Shown in pieces: positions 56,348 to 64,000 of a DNA stretch of 64,000 nt. The stretch is from assembly GCF_002865585.1 (NCBI RefSeq), contig NZ_CP025581.1, positions 1,798,001 through 1,862,000 of the forward strand, given 5' to 3'. Every line of letters starts with the position of its first letter. Position 1 is the first letter of the stretch. A program made the translations under genes and the position numbers. The DNA is from Nocardioides houyundeii. GTDB lineage: Bacteria > Actinomycetota > Actinomycetes > Propionibacteriales > Nocardioidaceae. The notes under the pieces are model-generated. The model saw only the letters and a list, made by a program, of their open reading frames with translations, was not told the DNA's origin and made no database searches.

Positions 56348-57397
56348 TCAGAGGCCCAGGCGCTCCAGCAGCCGGTCGGTCGCCCGACCGTCCTCGAGTG
56401 AGCAGTACGTCTGCTGGAACTCGGTGTAGCGCCAGGACCTGGCGGGCAGGTCCCTCAGCGTCGCCACAAGCTCCTCGCCGCTGGTCACCACCGGCCCCGG
56501 CGCTTCGGCCACCAGGTCGAAGTAGAAGCCTCGTACCGAGTCCCGGAAGCGGTCCAGGTCGTAGGTGAAGAACACCATCGGGCGCCCCGTGATGGCGAAG
56601 TCGAACATCGTGGACGAATAGTCGGTGACCAGCACGTCCGCCACCAGGTAGAGGTCCCGCACGTCCGGGTGCAGGGACACGTCCCGCAACCCGGGCCGCG
56701 ACGGGATCGGGCTGCGACCGGTCATCAGCGGGTGCAGGCGGGCCAGCACCACGTGGTCGGGACCCAGGCGCCGGCTGAGCTCGGCGAGGTCGAGCGCCAG
56801 CGGAATCTCCGGGGCGCCCTTCTGGAACACCTCGTCGTCGCGCCAGGTCGGGGCGTACAGGACGACCGTGGCGTCCTCGTCGATGTCGAGCTCCTTGCGG
56901 ACCCGGGCTGCGAGCAGGTGGGCGTCCGGAGCCTGCAGCACGTCGTTGCGGGGATAGCCGATCTCCAGCACCTCCCCGTCGTAGCGGAACCCGTGGCGCA
57001 GCCTGGGTGTGCTCGCGGGGTTCGGGGAGACCAGGAGGTCCCACTTGGCCACGTCGAGGTCCAGTCGGTCCAGGCGCCCTTCGGGTGCCCACAGCACGTC
57101 ACGGTGGATCCGCTTCAGCGGAGTCCCGTGCCACGTCTGGACGTACGTCGTGGACTCCGGCTTGGTCCACTCCACCTCGGTGTGGGTGTTGGCGATCACC
57201 ACGTCGGCGGACTCCAGGGCCGCCGCGGCCTCGCCGCTGTCGATCGGCACCGTCCGCGTGCCCGCGGGGAACGAAGCCAGGTGCTCGGGGTCGGCGAGCC
57301 ACAGCTGGTCCAGGGACGGGCGCCCAGCGAGTCGCTCGTACACCGCGCGCGGGTTGTCGGAGTAGCGCCCGTGGAAGCTGTTGTAGACGATCTGCAC
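56348..57397 (-). CDS. CDP-glycerol glycerophosphotransferase family protein
   Basis: No ATG fits; a GTG at 57397 (QIVYNSFHGRYSDNP) gives 349 residues. The family motifs of PF04464 are clear: TYVQTWHGTPLKRIHRD, GYPRNDVL, VLYAPTWRDDE and VTDYSSTMFDFAI, the last holding the catalytic site. These enzymes add glycerol phosphate or ribitol phosphate to wall teichoic acids. A teichoic acid or related glycopolymer is likely, as in Nocardioides-type walls. It stands alone, opposed to the polyol dehydrogenase on the other strand. Confidence 0.9.
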   Translation of the reverse strand: MQIVYNSFHGRYSDNPRAVYERLAGRPSLDQLWLADPEHLASFPAGTRTVPIDSGEAAAALESADVVIANTHTEVEWTKPESTTYVQTWHGTPLKRIHRDVLWAPEGRLDRLDLDVAKWDLLVSPNPASTPRLRHGFRYDGEVLEIGYPRNDVLQAPDAHLLAARVRKELDIDEDATVVLYAPTWRDDEVFQKGAPEIPLALDLAELSRRLGPDHVVLARLHPLMTGRSPIPSRPGLRDVSLHPDVRDLYLVADVLVTDYSSTMFDFAITGRPMVFFTYDLDRFRDSVRGFYFDLVAEAPGPVVTSGEELVATLRDLPARSWRYTEFQQTYCSLEDGRATDRLLERLGL

Positions 57398-57554
57398 CGG
57401 GGCAGTGTGGCAGAGCCACCTGGCCGGAGGTTTCGGCCGGGCGTCGTCTGGGTATCTGTGCAGCACCTCAGCCCGTGGTTGACCCGCAGCGGGCGAAGCA
57501 GTTCGACGGCACGTCGATCCGGGACCGTCCACCCCTGCTCGGAGATTGGCATTC

Positions 57555-59072
57555 ATGGACCTGTGTGACAAGACCCTTCCGGCCCTGCATCCACTGCTGG
57601 CGACCCCCAGTTACGACCGGGCGGCCCTGCGTCGCTCCATCGTGCACATCGGCGTGGGCGCGTTCCACCGTGCGCACCAGCTGGTCTACCTCGATGCCTT
57701 GGCGCGTGGCGGGAACAGCGAGTGGGGCGAGACCGGTGTCGGTCTCGTGTCGGACAGCATGAAGGGCGCGCTCCTGCCCCAGGACCGGCTCTACACCGTG
57801 GTGGAGCGTGCGTCCGGGCACGAGGCGGCGACCGTCGTAGGCGCCATGAGCGACTACCTCTTCGCACCGGACGACCCGCGGGCAGTGCTGGGCCGGCTCG
57901 CCCACGCGGAGACCCGGATCGTGACGCTCACGATCACCGGGGACGGCTACAACCTCGACGCCAACGGCGACTTCGACGACAGCGGGGCCACGGTCCGGGC
58001 CGAGGCGCTCCGGTTGGAGCGCCCCACGACGTGGTTCGGGTTCCTGGTCGCGGCACTCGCTCGCCGGCGTACCGCGGGGCTGGGTGGCTTCACCGTGCTG
58101 TCGTGCGACAACCTCGCGAACAGCGGCGCGGCCGCCGAGTCCGCCGTCGTCGGCTTCGCGCAGATGGTCGACCACACCCTCGCCCGCTGGATCAGGCGTC
58201 ACGTGAGCTTCCCCAACGGCATGGTCGACCGGATCACCCCGGTCCCGGGCACAGCCGCCCCCCAGCTGGTGAGCCAGCGCTTCGGCCTGGTCGACCGGGC
58301 ACCCGTGCTGACCGAGCCGTTCCGCCAGTGGGTGATCGAGGACAGCTTCGCCGCTGGCCGTCCGCCACTGGAGGACGTGGGAGTCGAGCTGGTCGCCGAC
58401 GTGGCGCCCCACAAGCTGATGAAGTCCAGGCTGCTGAACGGGACGCACAGCGCCATGGCCTACCTCGGCCACCTCGCCGGACACCGCACGACCGCGCAGA
58501 TGGCGGCAGATCCGATCATGCGGGACTACCTGGCCCGGCTGATGCGCGACGAGATCGCCCCACTGCTTCCGCCGATCCCGGGAGTGGATCTGGGCACCTA
58601 CCGCTCGACGGTCCTGGACCGTCTGGGCAACGAGAACATCAGCGACGACTTGTCCAGGCTCGCTGCCCGGGGGTCCACGAAGGTGCCGGCCTACCTCCTG
58701 CCCTCCCTCGTCGAGTCCAGGCGAGCGGGAGTACCGAACCCGCTCCTGATCCTCGCGGTGGCGGCGTGGTTCCGCTATCTGCGGGGCCACGACCTCGCCG
58801 GCGAGCCGATCGACGTTGCCGACGTGCGCCGCGACGAGCTGGTACCGCTGGCGCTCGCCGGGGGTACGGATCCGGGACCGCTGCTGGGTCTGCGCTCCGT
58901 GATGGGGAGTCTCGGCGATGACCTGTGGGTGCGCAGCGAGATCAGCCGCGCACTGCGTGACCTGGAGCGCCTCGGCGTGCACGGTGCCGTGCGCATGCGG
59001 CTCTCCGCGAGCCGCGATGCTGTGCTGCGCCCGCGGCTCAGCGACGAGAAGGAAGGAAGCCGTATCTCGTGA
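57555..59072 (+). CDS. mannitol dehydrogenase family oxidoreductase
   Basis: The 505-residue protein from ATG 57555 has the NAD-binding start (IVHIGVGAFHRAHQLVYLD), the catalytic Lys in HKLMKSRLLNGTHSAMAYLG and the long helical C-terminal domain. It belongs to the polyol-specific long-chain dehydrogenases, which interconvert mannitol, arabinitol or fructuronate with their keto sugars. The following phosphatase overlaps by four bases, so a polyol or sugar-phosphate route is likely. The precise substrate cannot be told. Confidence 0.9.
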   Translation: MDLCDKTLPALHPLLATPSYDRAALRRSIVHIGVGAFHRAHQLVYLDALARGGNSEWGETGVGLVSDSMKGALLPQDRLYTVVERASGHEAATVVGAMSDYLFAPDDPRAVLGRLAHAETRIVTLTITGDGYNLDANGDFDDSGATVRAEALRLERPTTWFGFLVAALARRRTAGLGGFTVLSCDNLANSGAAAESAVVGFAQMVDHTLARWIRRHVSFPNGMVDRITPVPGTAAPQLVSQRFGLVDRAPVLTEPFRQWVIEDSFAAGRPPLEDVGVELVADVAPHKLMKSRLLNGTHSAMAYLGHLAGHRTTAQMAADPIMRDYLARLMRDEIAPLLPPIPGVDLGTYRSTVLDRLGNENISDDLSRLAARGSTKVPAYLLPSLVESRRAGVPNPLLILAVAAWFRYLRGHDLAGEPIDVADVRRDELVPLALAGGTDPGPLLGLRSVMGSLGDDLWVRSEISRALRDLERLGVHGAVRMRLSASRDAVLRPRLSDEKEGSRIS

Positions 59073-59848
59073 GCACCCACCTGACCCCGGAGTGGGACCC
59101 GGTCGACCTGAGCGAGGTCACCACCCTGCTCTGTGACGCCGACGGCACCCTCTTCGGTTCCGAGGAGCCCGCGTACGCCGCCTCGGCGGACGTCACGAAC
59201 CGGTTCCTGGCTGCACTGGGGGCCGGGCGCTCCTTCTCGGCGCAGGAGCTGCAGGAGGCGACGAACGGCAAGAACTTCCGTGCCACGGCGAGTGACTTCG
59301 CCCGGCACTACTCGGTCGAGCTGCGGGACTCCGAGCTGGACGCCTGGGTGGCGCAGGAGCGTGCCGTGGTCACCGCGCACCTGCGTTCCGTGCTGGCGCC
59401 GGGGGACGGCGTCAGGGAGGCGATCCAGGTGCTGGACTCGCGCTACCGGCTCGCGTTGGTCAGCTCGAGCGCCCTGTCGCGCCTCGACGCGTGTCTTGAG
59501 GTGACGGGACTGAGTCGCCACTTTCCCAGCGACCGCAGGTTCAGCGCCGAGGACTCGCTGCCCCAGCCCGCCAGCAAGCCCGACCCAGCGGTCTACGAGC
59601 TGGCGGGGCGTTGTCTCGGCGTCTCCGGACGCCAGGGCCTGGCCATCGAGGACTCGGTGAACGGCACCCTCTCAGCCGTGGCTGCCGGGTTCCCCACCAT
59701 CGGGACCGTGCAGTTCGTGCCTGCTGGCACCAGGGCACGGCGGGCGCGGGAGCTGATGGAGGCCGGCGCCTTCGCGGTGGTCTCGGACCTGTCCGAGCTG
59801 GCGGCCAGGTTGTCCAGCCGTGACGAGGGAGCGCGGTGCCCGGGTTGA
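59069..59848 (+). CDS. HAD-superfamily sugar-phosphate phosphatase
   Basis: The 259-residue enzyme from GTG 59069 has HAD motif I (LLCDADGTLFGSE), a helical cap, motif II (LALVSSSALSRLD), motif III (SKPDPAVYELA) and motif IV (LAIEDSVNGTLSA). It resembles beta-phosphoglucomutase-like phosphatases that act on sugar phosphates. Its overlap with the mannitol dehydrogenase suggests a two-step polyol route. Confidence 0.88.
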   Translation: MSTHLTPEWDPVDLSEVTTLLCDADGTLFGSEEPAYAASADVTNRFLAALGAGRSFSAQELQEATNGKNFRATASDFARHYSVELRDSELDAWVAQERAVVTAHLRSVLAPGDGVREAIQVLDSRYRLALVSSSALSRLDACLEVTGLSRHFPSDRRFSAEDSLPQPASKPDPAVYELAGRCLGVSGRQGLAIEDSVNGTLSAVAAGFPTIGTVQFVPAGTRARRARELMEAGAFAVVSDLSELAARLSSRDEGARCPG

Positions 59849-60576
59849 GGACCCGGCGGTTCCTTGCTGCGCTGACCGGCTGCGTGCTCCTCGCGGTCGC
59901 CGCACCGGCCGCGGCCGCCCCGCAGGACCGGGACAGCGTGTCCTACCCGTGGCACACCTCGATCGTGGCCACCACGTTCTGGGTCGGGGAGATCTTCGAT
60001 CCCCAGGCGCCCGACGGCAGCCAGATGATCTCCACCTACGACGACCACTGGTACGGCAGCTACGGCGGGTGCGACGGACGCGTCCGGGGTGGCGTCTGCA
60101 CCACGGAACGACGCCTACGACGCGATGGCTGGTTCCCCCGCCACATGGACCCGCTGCAGAACCCGTTCTACCTCGATCTTCCCTACGACGACCTCAACGA
60201 CCCGATCGGTCACCAGCGGCGCGGCGAGCTCGTGCCCTGGGCCACCCGCCCCCGGTACGCCGCGGTGGTCGCCGATCCCCAGGTCAGCATCATGAAGAAC
60301 CGCTGGGTGCAGATCACGTCACGGGGCCGCACCTGCTACGGCCAGATCCAGGACGCCGGCCCGGGCAAGTACCACGACGCTCGGTACGTCTTCGGATCGG
60401 ATGACGCTCGGCCGGCGTCCAAGCGCTACAACAACGCCGGGATGGACGTGTCGCCGGCGCTGAACGGCTGCTTGGGGTTCCGCTCGCTCAACGGGAACCG
60501 GGACCGCGTGGACTGGCGCTTCGTGGACCGCAAGGACGTCCCCGCTGGCCCGTGGCTCAGGATCGTGACCCGGTGA
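59836..60576 (+). CDS. secreted protein with probable DPBB (RlpA/barwin-like) domain
   Basis: The 246-residue product from GTG 59836 starts with a signal peptide (a basic start, LAALTGCVLLAVAAPAAAA). The C-terminal half has TCYGQIQDAGPG, the conserved Asp/Gly region, then SKRYNNAGMDVSPALNGCLGF. This resembles double-psi beta-barrel domains of RlpA, barwin and expansins, with four Cys visible. These domains bind or cleave wall polysaccharides. The N-terminal half (SYPWHTSIVATTFWVGE) is unfamiliar. It overlaps the phosphatase gene by 13 bases. Confidence 0.65.
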   Translation: MPGLRTRRFLAALTGCVLLAVAAPAAAAPQDRDSVSYPWHTSIVATTFWVGEIFDPQAPDGSQMISTYDDHWYGSYGGCDGRVRGGVCTTERRLRRDGWFPRHMDPLQNPFYLDLPYDDLNDPIGHQRRGELVPWATRPRYAAVVADPQVSIMKNRWVQITSRGRTCYGQIQDAGPGKYHDARYVFGSDDARPASKRYNNAGMDVSPALNGCLGFRSLNGNRDRVDWRFVDRKDVPAGPWLRIVTR

Positions 60577-60634
60577 CGGCAACCGGCAACCGGCATCTGG
60601 ACACCCCGGCCCATCGCCAGCGCTAAACTGGACC

Positions 60635-60648
60635 AATCCACTAGGATT
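60635..60648. promoter_or_regulatory. inverted repeat before the beta-propeller gene
   Basis: AATCC and GGATT flank four bases (ACTA), ending six bases before the ATG. TAGGAT at 60643-60648 could serve as a -10 site for a leaderless transcript. A repressor of the LacI or GntR type may bind here. Confidence 0.35.
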
Positions 60649-60653
60649 TAGTC

Positions 60654-61550
60654 ATGGCTCTGGACACTCTTCCGCTCCCCGACCTCACCGACGCCGACGT
60701 CGTGGTGCCAGCTCCTGGAGCGGGCGCCGGGAACTGGGCCGGTGCTGCCAGCGTGACACTGGTGGACGGCACGTTCTGGCTCGCCTACCGCTTGCGGCGC
60801 CCCCTGCACGCTGGACGGGGGGTGGCGACCGTCGTGGCGCGGTCCGAGGACGGTCTCGACTTCACCCGCGTGACCGAGGTCTTTCGCGACGACTTCGGGG
60901 CCGAGTCCTTCGAGCGGCCCTCGGTGCATCGCCGTCCGGACGGCGGCTGGCGGCTCTATCTCTCCTGCGCCACGCCGGGCTCCAAGCACTGGTGGATCGA
61001 GGCGCTGGACGCGGATCGACCCGAGGACCTTGCGGGGGGCCGCCGCACCGTCGTGCTCGCTGGTGACGACTCCGTCGCGGTCAAGGACCCGGTGATCACC
61101 GAACGCGACGGGCGTTGGGAGATGTGGGCTTGCGAGCATCCCCTGACCGAGGCGGGGGAGGAGGACCGGATGACCACGTCCTACCTCACCAGCGACGACG
61201 GGTTGCGCTGGGTGCGGCAGGGCACGGTCCTGCTCCCCACCCCCGGGTCCTGGGACGAGCGGGGGGCCCGCGTCACCGCGGTGCTCTCGCACGATCCCCT
61301 CGTCGTGCTGTACGACGGCCGCCCGACGGCACAGGACAACTGGCACGAGACCACGGGGCTCGCTCGAGCGGGGACGGACGGGGTGCTGGTGGCGGACGCG
61401 GCCTTCGCGCCGTTGCGCTCGCCGCACTCCGACGGCGCTCTGCGGTACGCGTCCGCCGTGCCGCTGCCCGACGGGTCGACACGGTTCTACTTCGAGGTTG
61501 CTCGCCCGGACGGGGCGCACGACCTGGTCACCTCGCTCAGTCGGCCCTGA
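60654..61550 (+). CDS. five-bladed beta-propeller glycosidase-like protein (GH43/GH32-like)
   Basis: The 298-residue cytosolic protein has blade repeats such as FWLAYRLRRPL, DFTRVTEVF, GGWRLYLSCATPG, KDPVITERDGRWEMWAC and TTSYLTSDDGLRWVRQG. The KDP followed by W and the later E residues resemble glycosidases of clans GH-F/GH-J, but the catalytic set cannot be confirmed. It lacks a signal peptide, so an intracellular sugar derivative is the likely substrate. The last codons lie in a tandem 15-base repeat. Confidence 0.7.
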   Translation: MALDTLPLPDLTDADVVVPAPGAGAGNWAGAASVTLVDGTFWLAYRLRRPLHAGRGVATVVARSEDGLDFTRVTEVFRDDFGAESFERPSVHRRPDGGWRLYLSCATPGSKHWWIEALDADRPEDLAGGRRTVVLAGDDSVAVKDPVITERDGRWEMWACEHPLTEAGEEDRMTTSYLTSDDGLRWVRQGTVLLPTPGSWDERGARVTAVLSHDPLVVLYDGRPTAQDNWHETTGLARAGTDGVLVADAAFAPLRSPHSDGALRYASAVPLPDGSTRFYFEVARPDGAHDLVTSLSRP

Positions 61551-61570
61551 CTCGGTCGGCCCTGACTCGG
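61541..61570. repeat. tandem 15-bp duplication at the 3' end of the propeller gene
   Basis: TCGGCCCTGACTCGG is exactly repeated at 61541-61555 and 61556-61570. The first copy contains the stop codon. A duplication event there would have left the protein unchanged. Confidence 0.65.
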
Positions 61571-61578
61571 GCCCCGGC

Positions 61579-62553
61579 TCAGGCCGAGGACATCGCCGAG
61601 TGTCTGCTGGAGAAGGTGCCGCCCTCGCGATAGGTCTTCCAGTCCGCGAAGGACTCACCGGTGAGGCGCTCCAGGAGCTCGATGTCGCCCAGGTGCGGTT
61701 CGAGCAGCGCCTGGCGCTGCCGGGGGGTCAGGGTGGGGCGTGACTCGTCCCCGCCGCGATGGAGCTGGGCGATCAGGGGACGACTCACCCGGCGCCAGAC
61801 CTCGGGCGGCAGGAACTGCGCCACCGTCGCCCCGGCCCGGATCACGGGAGCGATCGCTCGCACCCGGGGGCTGTCCCGGACGAAGGGCCGAGAGTTGTCG
61901 CGCGGAATCCGGTCGACCTCGGCGGAGTCGACCCCGAGGAAACCGAAGACCCGGTGCAGCGTGGCACCGGGGGACTCCACCAGCTCGCGGTAGCGCAGCA
62001 GCAGCACCTGCTCACGCGGGAAGTGGTCGAAGAGGTCCTGCACCTGGCGGCCGTACATCCCCAGACCCCGGTAGTGCCAGAACGGCGCCCAGCCGGCGTC
62101 GATGCGCCGTTGCTCCCGGTTCACGGCCTCCAGGATGTCGGAGCGGGGCTCCAGGCCGTCCATCCAGAGGTGCATCCAGTTGGAGTAGGCGCGGTCCACC
62201 GGATCGCGCAGGACCGCGACCAGTCTGGCGTCCGGGCGGTCCGCCGCGATCCGCCGTCGTGCGTCGCGGTTGTAGAGGTAGAAGGGCGTGCTCTCCCCGA
62301 CGAGCGCGCCCGGTGGGGCGTCGGCGAACAGGCGGAGGTACCGCTGACGCTGCCAGATCCACTCCTGGTTGCTGTGGGCGTCTCCGGGGCCCTTGTACGC
62401 CGGCGGCGGGGAGTCGCCGCACATGTAGTACTTGGGCTCCTTGACCCCGGACAGGTAGAGCTGCGGATGCTGGGCGAGTGCGGCATGCAACGCGCTGGTG
62501 CCCGCCTTGGGTGCGCCGATCAGGAAGAAGTCCGGCAGCCGGTCCACGGTCAT
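61579..62553 (-). CDS. PAPS-dependent sulfotransferase
   Basis: The 324-residue enzyme from ATG 62553 has the 5' phosphosulfate loop (FLIGAPKAGTSALHAALAQHP), the 3' phosphate motif (VLRDPVDRAYSNW) and the EPKYYM and GESTPFYLYN regions of the sulfotransferase family. It transfers sulfate from PAPS to a sugar or lipid hydroxyl, cell-surface glycans being common acceptors. It lies next to envelope and sugar genes. The promoter suggests a leaderless transcript. Confidence 0.9.
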   Translation of the reverse strand: MTVDRLPDFFLIGAPKAGTSALHAALAQHPQLYLSGVKEPKYYMCGDSPPPAYKGPGDAHSNQEWIWQRQRYLRLFADAPPGALVGESTPFYLYNRDARRRIAADRPDARLVAVLRDPVDRAYSNWMHLWMDGLEPRSDILEAVNREQRRIDAGWAPFWHYRGLGMYGRQVQDLFDHFPREQVLLLRYRELVESPGATLHRVFGFLGVDSAEVDRIPRDNSRPFVRDSPRVRAIAPVIRAGATVAQFLPPEVWRRVSRPLIAQLHRGGDESRPTLTPRQRQALLEPHLGDIELLERLTGESFADWKTYREGGTFSSRHSAMSSA

Positions 62554-62559
62554 GGTGAA

Positions 62560-62587
62560 ACACTATTGACCTGGGGGTCTTTGACAA
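62560..62587 (-). promoter_or_regulatory. sigma-A-like promoter of the sulfotransferase gene
   Basis: On the minus strand TTGTCA and TAGTGT are spaced by 16 bases. The -10 element ends seven bases before the ATG, so transcription would begin at or near the start codon (a leaderless mRNA). Confidence 0.5.
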
Positions 62588-62742
62588 GGGCCACTTGGTC
62601 GATGAGCTGGCGAGTGGTCGCTCAGCGGAGCCGTGAGCCCCGCGCGGCGCCAGGCACCGGACGCCGCCGCCGGCCTCCCGGGCGACGAGGAGGTCGGGCC
62701 CGCGACACGGAGCGCCCGCACACGACGTGGCAGGCTCGGGTC

Positions 62743-63129
62743 ATGGCCACGGCAGAGCGACCCCCGGTGCCGGAGTCGATGCTGACCGCGCTCCGCGCAA
62801 TCCTGGGCGCCTTGGAGCAGTGCGGGGAGGAAGACGCGTGGGTCGGCGTGAGATGGCGGGTGGCGGGCGCCACCGTCGCCCATGTCTTCGGGGGCGAGGA
62901 CCAGCTCTTCCGGATCACCTTCCGTGCTGATCCGGACGAGGTGATGGCCTTCGAGCACCTCGGAGCGCCGTACTTCCGCAGCGGCTGGGGAAGCAACGTC
63001 GTCGGTCTGGTGCTCGACGAGCGCACCGACTGGGAGGAGGTTCGCGAGCTGTTGACCGACTCCTACTGCCTCCAGGCACCCGCCCGGCTCGCCGAGCGGG
63101 TGCCCAGACCCGGGAATGGAAAGACCTGA
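62743..63129 (+). CDS. MmcQ/YjbR family protein
   Basis: The 128-residue protein from ATG 62743 has the MmcQ/YjbR fold pattern (WRVAGATVAHVFGGEDQLFRITFRAD; MAFEHLGAPYFRSGWG; DWEEVRELLTDSYCLQAPARLAERV). The family is described as DNA-binding-like, without an established function. It converges on the sigma factor gene across 9 bases. Its promoter lies in the region divergent from the sulfotransferase. Confidence 0.85.
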   Translation: MATAERPPVPESMLTALRAILGALEQCGEEDAWVGVRWRVAGATVAHVFGGEDQLFRITFRADPDEVMAFEHLGAPYFRSGWGSNVVGLVLDERTDWEEVRELLTDSYCLQAPARLAERVPRPGNGKT

Positions 63130-63138
63130 GGCCTGCGG

Positions 63139-63944
63139 TCAGGCGGCTGCCGGCTCCAGCGCGGTGCGAAGCTTGGCCAGGGTCGCCGAGAGCAGACGCG
63201 AGACCTGCATCTGCGTCACTCCGATGGCGGCGCCGATCTCCGCCTGCGTCCGGTTCTGACCGAAGCGCAGCTCGATGATGGTGCGCTCACGCTCGGTCAG
63301 TCCGGCCAGCACGGGCCCGAGCTGGGCTCGGGCCTCGGCGCTCTCGAAGCCGAGCTCGTCAGCGCCCAGCATCTGCCCCAGCTCGGAGGACTCGCCAGGC
63401 GAGAGGGGGGCGTCCAGCGAGGAGGGTACGTAGCAGCCCGTGGCGCCGAGCGCTTCGAGCACCAGGTCGAGGTCGGCCTCGAGGTGCTCGGCGATCTCCC
63501 GCGGCCGGGGAGAGCGGCCCAACTGCTGCACCAGGGCCTCCTCGGCACCGCTGATGGCGGCCTGCATCTCCTGGATGGAGCGCGGGGGCGGACCATCCAG
63601 GCGCGGTCGCGGAAGTGACGACGCAGCTCGCCCCGGATCGTGGGCACCGCGAAGCTCAGGAACTCCCGGCCCTTGTCGGCCTCGAACCTCTGGACCGCCT
63701 TCACCAGGCCCATGCAGGCCACCTGCTCCAGGTCGTCGAGGTCGATGCCCCGCCCCCGGTAGCGCCGGGCCACGTCCTTGGCGAACTGGACGTTCAGCTC
63801 GACCACCAGGTCCTGGATGTCGCGCCGGGACTGACCGGTGGCTTCCGCTGCCTGCTCCAGCAGCCGCATCGTGGCCGCTCGCCGATCTGCCGGGTCAGGC
63901 CAGATGCCGTCTGCTCCGGCCCTGCTTGCCAACTTCTGCAACAT
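63139..63944 (-). pseudogene. SigF/SigB-type RNA polymerase sigma factor, apparently frameshifted
   Basis: The N-terminal frame has a sigma region 2 (DLEQVACMGLVKAVQRFEADKG; FAVPTIRGELRRHFRDRAW), and the second frame has regions 3 and 4 (LGRSPRPREIAEHL; LTERERTIIELRFGQNRTQAEIG). The break is at RAWMVRP near 63584-63588, a run of five G on the plus strand. One more base gives RPPRSIQEMQ, the family sequence, and 268 residues. Sigma factors of this group run stress regulons, and anti-sigma genes often lie nearby, but none is in the window. A base-calling error is likelier than real loss. Confidence 0.8.
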
Positions 63945-64000
63945 GGACGTTCACACCTGTCGAATGAGGGGGTTGTCTTGGGGGCCAGGGCCGAACGTTC

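Noticed and set aside
1..64000. CRISPR arrays, tRNA and rRNA genes, insertion sequences and phage genes
   Set aside because: No regular spaced repeats, cloverleaf patterns, transposase or integrase motifs were seen. Only short tandem duplications were found.

Overview
The window is high-GC DNA with dense, mostly ATGA/GTGA-overlapping operons, many GTG starts and actinobacterial gene families (KdpFABC-DE, CsoR-type regulator, DevS/DevR-like pair, SigF/SigB-type sigma factor, Xre-ClpP remnants, and a small MCRA-type Cys protein). This points to a chromosomal segment of an actinobacterium, most likely from the Nocardioidaceae (Nocardioides-like). That placement is inferred from gene content and recalled family resemblance only; no database search was run.

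Layout. 1-1140: a decayed clpP pair on the minus strand fused to a fragment of an Xre regulator. 1208-8370: an orphan hybrid-sensor-like histidine kinase, a secreted subtilisin with a tryptophan-pentad tail, and a secreted M1 metallopeptidase with Ig-like repeats. 8558-11383: an arsenic locus (arsM-acr3-arsC against divergent arsR). 11541-19260: complete kdpFABCDE high-affinity potassium uptake. 19366-21764: two tandem DUF21/CBS membrane proteins. 21776-29638: a small Cys-rich protein, a CsoR/CstR-like regulator, phosphoketolase, a P2-type cation ATPase, an alcohol dehydrogenase and a DUF1269 membrane protein. 29705-34076: a very large channel-FUSC fusion and two fluoride channels. 34378-41089: a urease operon with an inserted CbiX-like His-rich protein and a urea transporter. 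41086-47227: an apparent polysaccharide locus (ATP-grasp, PgaC-like glycosyltransferase, hydrolase-like protein) facing a histidine kinase and a response regulator fused to a PIG-L deacetylase. 47383-56316: Hsp20, arcABC with a YfcC-type transporter, a DevS/DevR-like two-component pair and several tiny membrane proteins. 56348-62553: cell-envelope and sugar genes (CDP-glycerol transferase, polyol dehydrogenase, HAD phosphatase, DPBB secreted protein, beta-propeller glycosidase, sulfotransferase). 62743-64000: a YjbR protein and a SigF-type sigma factor.

How it fits together. The genes from about 22.5 to 29.6 kb and 47.4 to 56.3 kb (phosphoketolase, CtpF-like ATPase, alcohol dehydrogenase, Hsp20, arginine deiminase pathway, DevS/DevR) look like an oxygen-limitation or dormancy island. 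Several of the promoters carry a related palindrome of the GGGAC...GTCC kind. The urease operon lacks a recognisable ureE; the inserted chelatase-fold protein with 12 histidines in its tail is the best candidate nickel handler. The 41-47 kb locus is the strongest candidate for an undescribed system: a two-component pair in which the response regulator itself carries the deacetylase, set tail to tail with a polysaccharide synthase.

Four otherwise normal genes (arsC, kdpC, urea transporter, sigma factor) are each broken by a single shift in a C or G run. This is more easily explained by homopolymer errors in the assembly than by four independent gene losses. No tRNA, rRNA, CRISPR array, insertion sequence or phage gene was seen.
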